From NCBI GenBank assembly GCA_001655205.1, contig LPNZ01009396.1, positions 1 to 45,008 of the forward strand: a stretch of DNA of 45,008 nt, written 5' to 3'. How positions within the stretch are numbered: the stretch's first letter is position 1; each line of letters starts with the position of its first letter. Positions 1-11,243 of this stretch are shown here, one piece after another. The notes under the pieces were generated by a model. The model saw nothing but the letters and a program-made list of their open reading frames with translations, was not told where the DNA came from and did not search any database. A program made the position numbers and the translations under genes. The DNA is from Lenisia limosa. Taxonomy: Eukaryota > Breviatea.

Positions 1-3000
1 CCCCTACCCCCGAATCGTCGGTGCTTTCAACGTCGATATTACTGTCCACTGAGCCTTCGGATTTGACACATTCCAAAGCCGAGCCAGACCAGCCACTCTG
101 ATTCATGAAACTTTTGGATATGAAAAAAACTTTCTTCTACACAATGATATGTATCATATCATATAATAGTATATAACAGATTTATTCATTGTTTTTTTAT
201 ATTCAACAAATACGACCAACATTGGAGCATGTGATGATGGCCTCTCCAGCGCTCAGTTCGAAACCCTGGCTGCATTTGAGTTCGCATTTGTCGGATACGT
301 CGAAGGTTGGTCCTGCGCAGGCAACTTCATCCACGTTGCGAGAGGCCAGGTCTGGTTTAGTGCAGGTTCCTAGAGGCAATTAAATAAAAATATTGATAAC
401 TTCCTGGAATCTCGAAATATTTCATCAGAAACTGGCGTTCAAACCTTGTTCACAGGTCGGCAGAGTGGAGAAGGACGTTGATGCCAGGCACGTGATGGTG
501 GCGCTTCCGGCAGTCATGGTGTAGTTGGCCGCACACGACACTGTGCATGTCTGCGATATGAGGCTGGAATAATGTACAACACATGAGATGATAAAAGTCT
601 GCTCACATCGCCTTGGTAGTATGTAGGTGCTGTGCATGAAGAAACATCCACAGTCGTAGACGAAGGAACTGAACACTTGGGTACTGAACAAATTAGATGA
701 GATAATTACGCCCGTTTAGACAAGAACCTCTCATACAAGGAGTGCAAGTTGGCATGCCGGTGAAAGACGACGAAGATTGACACGTCATCACACCCGTGCT
801 CGCAACATAGCCGGGAGCACAGGACACTGAGCAGGTCTGTAGAAGTGAAAACAACGCCATAGAGTCACAATTTGGAAAACTAGTATTTTCCATTTCACAT
901 TCACCACAAACATCTCCTTCATAGTACTTGGGGGCAGTGCATGATGAGAAGTCCATGGAACTGGTTGAGGGCACCGTGCACTCAGTTACTAACCGGTGAA
1001 TATTAGTTGGGACACAATTATTTTGAAATGCAACAATAAAAATTGTAAAGATAAAATATTTGTTAATATTGTTGTTGATATCCCATTGTGTTTTCCCTCT
1101 ATTCGAAGCTGTTTTATCTTCCTCTCAGAACAAAAAAAAAGCAAGCCAGCTTACAAGGAGTGCAAGTTGGCATGCCGGTGAAAGACGACGAAGATTGACA
1201 CGTCATCATAGCCGTGCTCGCAACATAGCCGGGAACACAGGACACTGAGCAGGTCTGCAGAAGTGAAAACTTTGTGTTTGAACTATCCTGCTACAGCTTA
1301 TCATATGTCCTCACGTCGCCTTCGTAGTAAGATGAGGCGATACAGGCAGAGAAGTCCATGGACGATGTTGTTGGAACAGCACATTGAGACTCTGGAAAGA
1401 TCAGGTCCAGAACTTTATCAATGTGAGCCTACTTGGGATACAGGAAGGAACACCCGAGAACTGCCCGCTTGATTCGCATTTAATAGACGCTGACTCTGGC
1501 CGATAGTTGGCAGCACATGTCACGGTACAGGACTATTGCGTGAGATACAACACTGGTCTTACGTCTCCTTCATTGTACTTTGGCTTGGTGCATGCTGACG
1601 TCACGAACTTGGGATCCGTCGGCAGGGCACATGACGTAGCTGCCCATTAGTCGGCTCAACAAACACACTCGGATACAAAACAGTCCCACCTGGAGAGCAA
1701 GTGGGCAGGTTAATGAAAGTTCCGCTGCTGCATCGAGGTGTCAAAGAACCGGCAGTCAGAGTAAAGCTATCTTTACAGTACATGCGGCACTTCTACACGA
1801 GTTAGCATGGCGCTGCTAGCAAACCTCATTTTCAGCGTATTCAGTCTGGGTACAGAGGTTGTCGACATTGGCGGCTGTTGGCGGCGAGCATGGTGTTGCT
1901 GAGGAATGAGAAAGCCATTTAGCAAGTTTGTTATTCGACAATACCCCCAGTAACACTCCAGCAACAACATCCCACAATACCCCACAATACCCCAGTATTC
2001 CTCAGCAACATCCCAGCATCCCGACGCACTCGCGACGCACTGGAGGTTGCCGTCAAAAGTGCCGTCGGCCTGGCATCGGATACGCCGGCTTCCTTTGAAG
2101 TATCTAAAACCTGGCTTGCACTTGAGTTCGCAGGTCTAAGGTCATGATGCATTGAAGAACCCACTTGGTCGGTTGTATACGGCCCAGAGGTACAGAGCGA
2201 TTCAACACTGCTGTCGATCGTGGGAAGAGGGCATGTGACAGCTGCAACATCAGACTTTCAGGTACACTAACCTGATACGCACTCCAGGGCAGGCGTAAAG
2301 ACTCCATAGTTGCAGAAAATGGTCTCCAATCCCTTTGAACGGACAAAGCCAGGTTTACAGGAGACAGTACAGGACTATGAAGGAAGTGAGAATTCCAAGA
2401 CAGTCAGGCTACCTCATTAGGGTTGTAGTTGGGCCTGGTGCAGGTGTGGACAACATTGGCTGTAAACGCAGGTGGGGGGCAGAGCTCTGAACAAATGAAT
2501 ACATTACACATTGTCAGTAGTTGATATCATATGCTTTAAAGGCTCAGAAAAGCCCTTGCCCACTTGTTGCGTCAGACTCCACACAACCGGTTATAGAAGT
2601 CCACGTGTTGCTTGTTTGGCAGTATGTGATCTGAAAGATCAATATGCTGACACCAAAATTCGTGCTTACAGCGTTTTCCTTGGTTTTGTGGAAGCTGCTG
2701 TACGTGTAGCCCGGAATACACTCATAGTGACATTTCTATGAGTAAAGGTAAATGAAGGTTCAATGAATTATCTACTCACTTCATTGACTTCAAAAGTGGA
2801 CTTGGAGCACCCAACAAGCACCGAGTTGGCTGGCATTGTGGGGACTGTGCACGTTTCAGCTGCGGGGGAGGGGTAAGGCATCTACTCCATTACTATATAC
2901 TATATGATATTATATGGATACCATAAAGGTTCAGTAAATATTCGATATTCTACTTAATTTACCGAAGTCGCCACCCGTGACATACAAGTTGGAGTGCAAG

Positions 3001-6000
3001 AGGGGAGGCTAGTCAGTGAGCCTGATGAGCGACAGATCACCGACTGTTTTTGTCAAAAAGACCAAATTTGCTCTTTCGTACCTGTGAGTAGGGTCCACTG
3101 TACCCTGGTTCACACCACGCGGTGCAGCTCTAAAGCGTCAGGTAACGGACACGACTCTGGGTATCATGATACATATCGTAATCTCGTTCACTAAACAATG
3201 ATCCCCAATTTTACCTTGGAGGAAGTGATGGGAGTTGGGCAGTTATGGGCAACACCAGTAGGCCACACAGGGGTGGGGCATGTGGCTAAAACTTAAGCCC
3301 ACACCATTGAAACCAAAGACCCCCACCACCCCAAAAAAGACCAAATTTCTCAATCTCAATAAATCCTCGATTTCTTTGTCTGTACCACAGATAATAAAGC
3401 ATGAGTAAAGCAGAAACAACGCACCTGGTGGGGTCAAAGCTGAGCACGAGAATGTCGACATGGTTCCGTCATCCTTGCATACCGATGCAGCACTGCCTCC
3501 TGTCAAAGGACAACGTGCCCAGCATTTCTGGAGTAGTCAACATGATGAACGTTGAATAAACAGTGAGGTACTCATGAATACATAGAGTGACAATGAGATT
3601 TCCCAAGGAAAAATCGGTCAAGAGTTATCCCGGTCAGTGTACATGACCAATAGAAACAAAGGGAGGTGGACATGATAAAAAAATAGGAGGGTCTTTTCGA
3701 CACGCCTCAGCAAGATTAAAGCTACCTGACATGATTATTATTAACGTCAACACCCTCGTACTGTTCCCGGAGTCACAATCGGTGGACAGATCCATTCATA
3801 AGCAGGGTAGGCCGAGGGGTCACAGGTGACTACATGTAAGCAAATGAGAGCACTGCTTACCAGCTGGAGTGGGCTGACAAGTTGCCGACAAACTGGTTCC
3901 GTCACAGAGTCCAACCTCCATAAGTTAGAGTGGCTATCAATTGGGACCCCCCCCCCCAAGCTCACCTGGCCTGAGGGGCATGTTTTGTAGGAGCTGGCCC
4001 CGGCCAAGTTAGCCTCTCGGTTCGGACAAATCGCCGTTCTGAGGTTCAAGGTATGATAACTAAGCATTCCAAACACCGCCCCAGTCATAGGATGGACAAT
4101 AATCAATAACAGAACTTGGATAGGAAACAAGAGGATATGACCTTCCGCTTCAGCCACAGCCACTTTATGGTTGATCTTGTTGGTTTCAAACATGTATCAC
4201 TTACAGCTTAGGACTTCCGTTCTGCTCCTACCCTAAACAAACCTTCCGTTACATACAGCGGCAAACACACAGTCGCCGTTCGACTTACTGCATTCAGTAC
4301 CCTGGGGTGTTAAAAGCATGTTAACATGACAAGCTGCCAACGTAGGGGAGGAGTTTGCAGTCTGAGCCGCAGCAAGAGTGCCCGTCACATTCTTCGCCGT
4401 CTTCGATTTTGTTGTTTCCACAGATGGATTGACCTGAGGGGTCAGGTCACAATACGGAACTTACCACTTGGGGCAACTCTAATGATCCAATCGCCAATTT
4501 GTCCGAAATCACCCTAAACAATAAGGCTTACACTCAACTCACATCTGGCATAGGGGAGTTTACAGCGAGCGCTTGGAGACTAAACACATCGATGGCGATT
4601 CCCTAAAGTTCATAAGACACAGGCTCCAATATTAATGTCGAAAGAGGCAACACACGCATACAGCAGGGNNNNNNNNNNNNNNNNNNNNNNNNNNNNNNNN
4701 NNNNNNNNNNNNNNNNNNNNNNNNNNNGCATTGGACTTTCACGAGGGACACAAGGTTGTAGTTGTTGTGGGCCGGGCCTACTCCCTCCCTCAAAGCAATC
4801 AAACCATTTGAAGTAGTCACTCCCGAGTCTTTCAAGGTGTAGCCCTTCTCTGTGTCAGTTGGAGAATGGATTCAGTTAATACGCCAACTCTTTTGGGCAT
4901 CGGGCATGGTCAGAATTTGGTATGGGCAGTTTGAAACAGGGCTGCCTGTCATATCCTCAACTCGAACACTTGCCTAGGGGTTAGTGCTATGATGCAAGTG
5001 GTGGGCCCACTGAATATGGATCGAAACCCATATGTGTGTTGGCTATGGTTGGGCTGGCTAGATCAAGAACACTGAGGTCATAATAAAAATAATAATAATT
5101 ATTGTCATCATGCAGCTCAATCATTCCATCATACGTGCTCATGATTTTCACTGACATTGGGCAGAATTCAGCTTGGTAGGGGGTGTCAGCACCTGTAGCG
5201 TGAAATCCATCGTAAATCTTGGTTTAGGGCTTATCTTCAATCCAAAAAAAAAAAAAAGACAAAATATGTGTGAATTTCCAAATTTCAGTTTGGCTACCCC
5301 GCCCAAGGCCACACCTTTCATAGGGTCGCGACCGTTCACAAAGTGGGCCCTCTAAAAAGTCAGCAATTCAGATCCGGACATACGCCATAAACGGGTCCGG
5401 CCTGGTTGTTGCCGTATTGGAGCTCAAGATTGGGGGGAAACACCACGTCAGACGTGTCATAGAGTCCCATCAAGTTATAATACTAAAGGAGTGAGACGGC
5501 GATACTGGACGTACCTCTCCCATTCCAAGTTCGAGAAGATGACCAAACTCGTGGGTAATTGTAGTGATCTGGAAAAGGTAACGGAGAAGGTCAAGGGCAA
5601 ACCTGTCTTGAAATTCCGTCATCAAACGCTGGGTGTTCATGGTCAACTGCTTGGTCCATATCGTGAATCTAACACATAAGAATCAAAGGCTGATAACAAA
5701 ACATTTCACCCTCCTCCCCACAGCAATCCATTTCATGTTGCCGCACCAATTCACATTCTCTGCAAAGTAAACATATGAAAAAAAAGCTGGATGGAGGTCC
5801 ATGTTAAAAGATAAAACAAAAGCGTCTCCATTAAAGCCCATCAAATGGTTTTTAGAGTACCCCATCACCAGGGTAAATGCGGCAATATCCGTTTCCTCCG
5901 TTAGAGAATGTGTATGAGGTCTCATGCTTCAAGAGAATTCCCAGTCCTACTGTGTTAGCCCCCAAAAATTGCTCATATTAACAAACATAAAACACACTTA

Positions 6001-6874
6001 CCAAAACCAGCAGATAGATCGGAGCAACTTCCTCCCTAAAGAGTCAGATAGATATTAGGGGATAGGAGTCTGTCAACAAAATAGCGGAATAATAGCAAAC
6101 GCTCATAATTGAGGGAACTTCAATGACATTATTCGGGTCGTAGGTTAGCTGCAGGTCCATGCCACTGTTCTTGAATGCCATTTCAATGAACGGGATGTAC
6201 TTTGCAAGGCGGATTCGAACCTAAAAGCACAATAAAGGGCGGCTTTTTGACAAAAACCAAATGCTTTTCATACAACGTGTGGTGTTTTGGAATAACAAAA
6301 TGTTATTTCAATGATAGAATAATTTAAAAGAGCACATTGACATGGAAGAAGTCCAATACACAAATAATAAGAATAGTAGAAAAACAGAACAGATAAACGC
6401 AGAACCTCCCCCACTTCAGCAAGACCACCAGTGGCAGCAACAAGACCTGGCTCGATTTTGGCGTGAAATGGGTGGAGCCATGCTGCCTCCTGAGGGGTTA
6501 CGCATCTCTACATGTGGCAGCGTAGAAAGAGGTGTAGGGGGTAAACGAATGGTGGAATAGGTCATGTTGAGCAGTGCTGCGCGATTCAAGACACATCTGT
6601 TTGTTTCCTTTCAGAGTTGTCTGCCAGCATTCCTTTAAATAAAGAACATGAAGCTAAGATGATAAATTAGCGTATTCGAACAATTGAGGTACATATTTAA
6701 GCATTCCATGTTGCCTCTCGTTGTGTGAAAAGGGATAATGACGGAAGTACCATGGCAGGGAAGGCGGGGGGATAAAATCTTTCGGTCCAACCCACTTACA
6801 ATGTGGCTACAGAAGAATGCTAAACTTAAATAGAGGGCGACAGAGAACCAGGAGCCCGACATCGTGCTGAGCAT
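1..6874 (-). CDS. Secreted zinc metallopeptidase with CCP/sushi-like tail (3' end outside window)
   Basis: Multi-exon minus-strand gene. It opens with a signal peptide (MSGSWFSVALYLSLAFFCSH; ATG at 6862, or in-frame at 6874) and a clean gtaagt donor. Downstream exons give ECWQTTLKGNKQ (near 6630), KYIPFIEMAFKNSGMDLQL (near 6190), NVNWCGNMKWIAVG (near 5740), then THEFGHLLELGMGE (near 5550) and, after a short intron, YYNLMGLYDTSD (near 5450). HExxH plus a Met-turn-like NLMG a few residues on marks a zincin; spacing resembles M6 (immune-inhibitor-A type) or M11 metzincins. From about 4400 down to 1, exons encode many cysteine-rich modules such as CELKCSQGFELSAGEAIITC and CTVSCAANYTMTAG...LPTC, resembling CCP/sushi modules, used for adhesion or substrate recognition. 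The last module (GWSGSALECVKS) runs off the window. A gap lies at 4669-4727. The middle exons are approximate. Family assignment beyond a secreted zincin with CCP-like repeats is uncertain. Confidence 0.75.
735..852. repeat. Direct repeat copy A (duplicated exon segment)
   Basis: This 118-bp segment recurs at 1153-1270, offset by exactly 418 bp, with 4 mismatches. On the minus strand it encodes a CCP-like module half (SCAPGYVASTGVMTCQSSSS) and its flanking splice signal. A second shared motif, aagtccatgga, follows each copy (near 951 and 1352), so the duplicated unit is probably one exon-intron module. Confidence 0.9.
1153..1270. repeat. Direct repeat copy B (duplicated exon segment)
   Basis: Second copy of the 118-bp segment at 735-852, about 97% identical by eye. 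The minus-strand frame stays open: the change GVMTC to AMMTC is the main protein difference. This indicates a recent tandem duplication of one sushi-like module. Confidence 0.9.
1894..2010. repeat. Perfect 14-bp inverted repeat with short tandem repeats inside
   Basis: tgttgctgaggaat at 1894-1907 is the exact reverse complement of attcctcagcaaca at 1997-2010. Between them lie short repeats of cccacaata and ccccagta type (about 1943-1996). It falls in an intron-like stretch of the metallopeptidase gene; possibly the scar of a small mobile element. Confidence 0.5.
3600..3641. mobile_element. Degenerate Tc1-like MITE end (solo arm)
   Basis: The 42 bp including ggtcaagagttatcccggtc and ending in cagtgta closely match the right half of the MITE at 24632-24717 (roughly 80% or better by eye). 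The left arm is not clearly present. It lies in an intron or intermodule stretch of the metallopeptidase gene. Confidence 0.55.
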
Positions 6875-7594
6875 TCACCCGACGGATGATTTGTTAGGCA
6901 ACTTCAACCCGTTTCAGCGGCGTAAAGCGCCTTATTTCTACTACTACCTGCTACTCTGCACAAATAACTTAGTAGTAAGTTATACCATGGGTAGTATAAG
7001 GAAGACCCAGTTTTACAGTTTATCAAGGCTTGACGCATGACGCATTTTTATGAATGCGCGTCACGCAGACGTTGTAGTGTTCTCACCAGCAGCGACAAAC
7101 AAAGTTATGGCGACGGGAGGAGCTGTTAGTCGGTATTGCATGTATTGAGTCTGTCGGAGCAAGGGTCACTCCCAAAATGTGTTCACCACCGCCACTATAG
7201 AAAACACGAAAACCGTACACCGCCACTGTTTTTCGGAACCCTTGGATTGTTGCTATTTTGGGTATTATTTTGTTTCTGGGATAGGAAGATATGGACAAAA
7301 TACGCCAAAAATACGCTGCACACCATACACCGCCACTGAAAATACGGTGTACACCGTACACCGCCACTTTTATCAACCACCAGAGTGGTGTTGAACATAT
7401 TTTGGTAGTGATCCCCCTTTGTATCGGAGTCCATCGCTCCAACCTTGCTCGTAACTCATCTCCACGACATACAAACAAAAAACACAAGACGACACTCTGA
7501 CTCAACTGAGTTGCAACTGAGGGAAACTGTTCCAAAGAATCAATCATACATTCTACCATTGGATTTACTATACAACTACTAACTACAACATTTC
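6875..7594. other. Intergenic region between two minus-strand genes
   Basis: Upstream region of the metallopeptidase and downstream region of the permease. Open frames exist on both strands but none shows family similarity or splice logic; the minus-strand frame repeats VAVYG..R.F.SGG only because the DNA itself is repetitive (see 7176-7368). Confidence 0.5.
7176..7368. repeat. Four dispersed copies of a CACCGCCACT-centred unit
   Basis: The core caccgccact occurs at 7187-7196, 7218-7227, 7328-7337 and 7359-7368, each preceded by a related stretch (for example aaaatacg...gtacaccgccact). The last two copies are adjacent, about 31 bp apart. It could be a degenerate minisatellite or repeated protein-binding sites upstream of the metallopeptidase gene. 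Confidence 0.65.
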
Positions 7595-10500
7595 TTAAAC
7601 CTGATTTTTGTCTTCCTCTTTCTCCTCCTCCATCTTCTCTTCTTCAACCTTCTTCTCTTCAACCTTCTCTTCTTCAACCTTCTCTTCTTCAACTTTCTCG
7701 CCTTCCTCTTCCACCTTCTCCTCTTCCTCTTCCGCCAGCACGGTGACGTCATCACTCCTGTCATCTACCATAGTCGCTATCTCACCCATTTCTTCTGAGT
7801 CGTCATGAGGAACCACCTACGTAGTAAACCTCATAGTCTGCTGAAAATAACGAACTCTTTAAGCAAAACACTAATGCACCCTCCCACAGGAACTTCGGTT
7901 TCTTTCAACTGTCCCTTTCCTTCCTCCAGTCCCTCTTCCTTCTTGGCTGCTGCGTCTTGGTCAAGTTTGGCCTCCACACGCTTCTTGGACACCAGAGCAA
8001 AGTACAGAATGCCTGTATGTGAGAATCTGAAATGGGCTGAAAAACTAACCTAGTGCGTAGGCAGCAAGGAGAAGATACAGGGCAATGAAGTTGTCACTAA
8101 AAAGGTCAGGATAATATCCAGAAAATTATTTTATAATTGTTTTCGCCGGAAAAGATCCATTCGAATTGAGTTAAGAAAACGGAATCTAACTATCCCATTG
8201 TGAATATGATAGCCCTGGTGAGATAACTGCGGCATTACAAGACAAATTACAGCCCTTACCTGTCCCAGAAGACCATGTAGAAGAATGTGATGAACGAAAT
8301 TACGAAGGCAACCACGGCTCCAGCGTTACCAAATGGCGACCTATGTGATAAACAACAGGTCTTTATTTGTATAAACCATAATGAATGAATAAAAATAGCT
8401 TCGTTTGCAGAGGAGCTTCTGCATCCGCCTTCCCACCAATAAGGTCGGTCCATAGTCTTGTGATTCCTTCTAAGCTCAATGAAAGCGACAGTTTCGATCA
8501 TGTAGGCAATGAGCGTCACAAACACTGACAGGGATACCAGTGTATCAACGGACTACAGCGCAAATAAAAAGGGGTTACAATATGATACTTACGTCAGAAA
8601 TGTCACCCATTGTGAATGCTCCGAAGCAAACAACAAATCCAAATCCAGCTCCTGTATTGTGAGTTTTTTCCAAGCCGGTATGACAAACCAAGTAAAAGGG
8701 CCATGTAAGGGGTCTTGTTTTTGGCATGCAGACGACCAAAGAGCTAAAAGATCACTGCAAAAACACAAAGGCAGGCTATCCTTCAATCCTAAAAAAGTTT
8801 GACAAATTCGATCGAATTCCTCTGTCCTGTTTAGCCCCTTCAAATAATTTGATTGTGGGTATTTTGTTTCATAAATTTTTCACCACTCCCCTCTCACTTC
8901 AGGGAAAGCACCAGCCTTAGAGAGAGCATAAAGCTGAGAACCGTAGGCGTACCTAAGGGATAACGTTTGGCCAACATGCTACTCCACACAATACCCCAAT
9001 AACTTACATAATTGCATGGAAACTAGTAGCCATTCCTAAAAGTGTCACCAGATGAAATAACAATGCGAGACCTGAAAGACACGCATTGAGAATAGTAACC
9101 CAAATGACACACCGATGAGAGCGATGATTGGGAAGATGTCGCCGATACCAGAACCCATGATGGTGGTGAAGGCTTCCAGAAGTGGCTCTCCACTGTCCTA
9201 CTTCGTCAACTCACAAATCTTCAGATATCTTACAAAGCCTTTTTGCGTTTTATTTTTTATCCACCCATTCATAAAGGTCCAAGCCCCCCACTCTAAGCCC
9301 AACAGCTCCTGGAGCAATACCAGTATTTGTGAAGGCCGTCAAAAAGGCGCAAACTGGCTAGTTAGAACAACACAAAGCATAAGACATTCCTTTTGCACGA
9401 ACTCGTACCAGTGAGAGTGGCCAAGGAAACGACAATAGCCTTTGGAACGTTGCGCGTGGCGTCGGGACAATCTTCGGCTGCAATCGGCAGCTCGTCAACA
9501 GCAAGGAAGAACCAGGCAGCAAAGGGGATGGCGGCAATAATACCCTCGTATCCCTNNNNNNNNNNNNNNNNNNNNNNNNNNNNNNNNNNNNNNNNNNNNN
9601 NNNNNNNNNNNNNNNNNNNNNNNNNNNNNNNNNNNNNNNNNNNNNNNNNNNNNNNNNNNNNNNNNNNNNNNNNNNNNNNNNNNNNNNNNNNNNNNNNNNN
9701 NNNNNNNNNNNNNNNNNNNNNNNNNNNNNNNNNNNNNNNNNNNNNNNNNNNNNNNNNNNNNNNNNNNNNNNNNNCTATCGAAGACCCCCTCCCCCCATAC
9801 CCGCCATCATGTAGCCGGATCCGAGCCACATGACTGCAAGGACTGAAATGGAGACAACAGTCACGAAGAATGAAAGGCCTGGTTCAGTGAGCTCAGAAGT
9901 TCTCCACCATCCACCATCATGTATAAAGGATATTGCCTATTACATACAGTGTTGAATGGGAAATACAAAGGTTGTATCGCGACGAAGCCGTCAAAATAAT
10001 GATTAAACATGCCACGCCTCATACCAAGACTGGCGCCTGCGCCTCTAATGTTAACTGTGAGGAACACGCAGTAGAAAATGAACCAGTAGAACGGCTGGAC
10101 CCAATTAGGGGTGTCAAGAAGCTGCTCCATGAAGCCTCCCATTCCCGTCACAATCGTGGCAGGTAAGATGACATATCTATTATGTGAGAAGCCAGATGAC
10201 ATATACGAAGCCGAGCCAGGCATACTCGAGAGCAACGGCAAGTCCGATAAGATAGCCGCCCCAGGGTCCAAAGGCTCTCAAAGCGAAGGCGTACACTCTA
10301 GTCGGTTAGACTGAACGGAGAAAGAGGACAAGCGTACCCCTCATCCGAAGGCATAGCTGCAGCCATTTCAGCCTGACAAAAGCACAGACCAATATAGAGC
10401 ATCACGACAATCACCATGGCAGCAATCATTCCTGGTCCATTAGAGTGTAACACGTGGCATCGAACAAGGAAGCCAACCCACCTCCGAAGCCTCCACGATC

Positions 10501-10872
10501 AAGACCAATGTTCCACCTGAGGAGTCAATAACCTGCATAACGGGCTGCATTGGAGACAAATAAAATAGTTCCATCTTCCAATTAACTTCTTCCCTTCAAA
10601 GAATAACCCTCCCTTGCAATTTGGGTGACCCTTACAAGTTCCGCTCACCCAAAGAAGTCTCCTGCGTGTGGTCAGAAAATAACTGGCAGACCGTGGACGC
10701 ATTAACAATAAAAAAAGGTGTACAAAAACGGTGAGGAAGAAGGAGGAGAGGCTTGGGGACACTGGAAACAAAGCCACCACATACCAGAAATAACAGCGCC
10801 AACTCCCAGACCCCAGAGCATCAACACTGGGAACCTGGCAATGCCAGAGGCAGCTGGAGGATTGTCTCCCAT
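7595..10872 (-). CDS. APC-superfamily permease, ethanolamine/amino-acid type
   Basis: Integral membrane transporter with many short exons. The start MGDNPPAASGIARFPVLMLW leads into LGVGAVISG, then GDFFGWNIGLDRGGFG across two introns, the conserved TM1 region of ethanolamine-permease-like APC proteins. Later exons give AFGPWGGYLIGLAVALEY, PATIVTGMGGFMEQLLDTPN, YEGIIAAIPFAAWFFLAVDE followed by LPIAAEDCPDATRNVPKAI (a hallmark APC segment near 9480), GDIFPIIALI, YGSQLYALSKAGAFP and HAKNKTPYMALLLG. C-terminal membrane segments come from exons near 8590, 8480, 8290 and 8060. The last exon is an acidic tail rich in EEEK/VEEEK repeats, ending in NQV. A gap at 9556-9774 removes part of the middle. Substrate (ethanolamine versus amino acids) is inferred from family resemblance only. 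Confidence 0.88.
7604..7735 (-). repeat. Glu/Lys-codon low-complexity repeat in permease tail
   Basis: Imperfect repeats of aaggttgaagaagag type on the minus strand encode the run of EEEKVEEEKVEEEK at the permease C terminus. It is coding microsatellite-like sequence likely to vary in length. Confidence 0.8.
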
Positions 10873-11243
10873 TGTTCAAATGTAAAAAAAACTGCTTTAC
10901 TGGTATACTTTCACTTTGCAGCACAAATCCCGGATATATGAATATATAATAATACTATTATAATAATCAGTATCCAATGAATTTGCCAAACAAAAAAATT
11001 CGAAAAACACTGGATGGACAATCAAAAAAATACAATTTTGCGGTCCACATTAGGCAAGTTCACATGTTTTCTTCCCCTGCTTCCCCATCCAAATTGTTTA
11101 CAAATGACCCTATATAAATACTAGGTCTCAACGAGGAGGTATAGAATATATTGGAACAACTCACAATTCACATCTTCGCTTCAACAGCTTAGAACTTAGC
11201 CCCGTGATCCCATGATACTTGAGCCCCGGTTTTCTCATTAACA
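10873..11243. promoter_or_regulatory. Divergent promoter region, permease and dienoyl-CoA reductase
   Basis: About 370 bp separate two outward-facing start codons, so both promoters and 5' UTRs must lie here. A good TATA-box candidate, tatataaata at 11111-11120, is oriented for the plus-strand reductase about 130 bp before its ATG. No clear TATA was seen for the permease. Confidence 0.5.

Noticed and set aside
6205-6225. ggttcgaatcc on the minus strand, a perfect tRNA B-box word
   Set aside because: It lies inside an in-frame exon (VRIRLAKYIPF), the flanking bases do not form a T-stem, and no A-box or acceptor stem is present.
7083-7559. Minus-strand open frame of 158 codons
   Set aside because: Its protein repeats come from the underlying CACCGCCACT DNA repeats; no start context, splice logic or family similarity.
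7608-7808. Plus-strand serine-rich open frame
   Set aside because: It is the antisense shadow of the Glu/Lys-rich permease tail.
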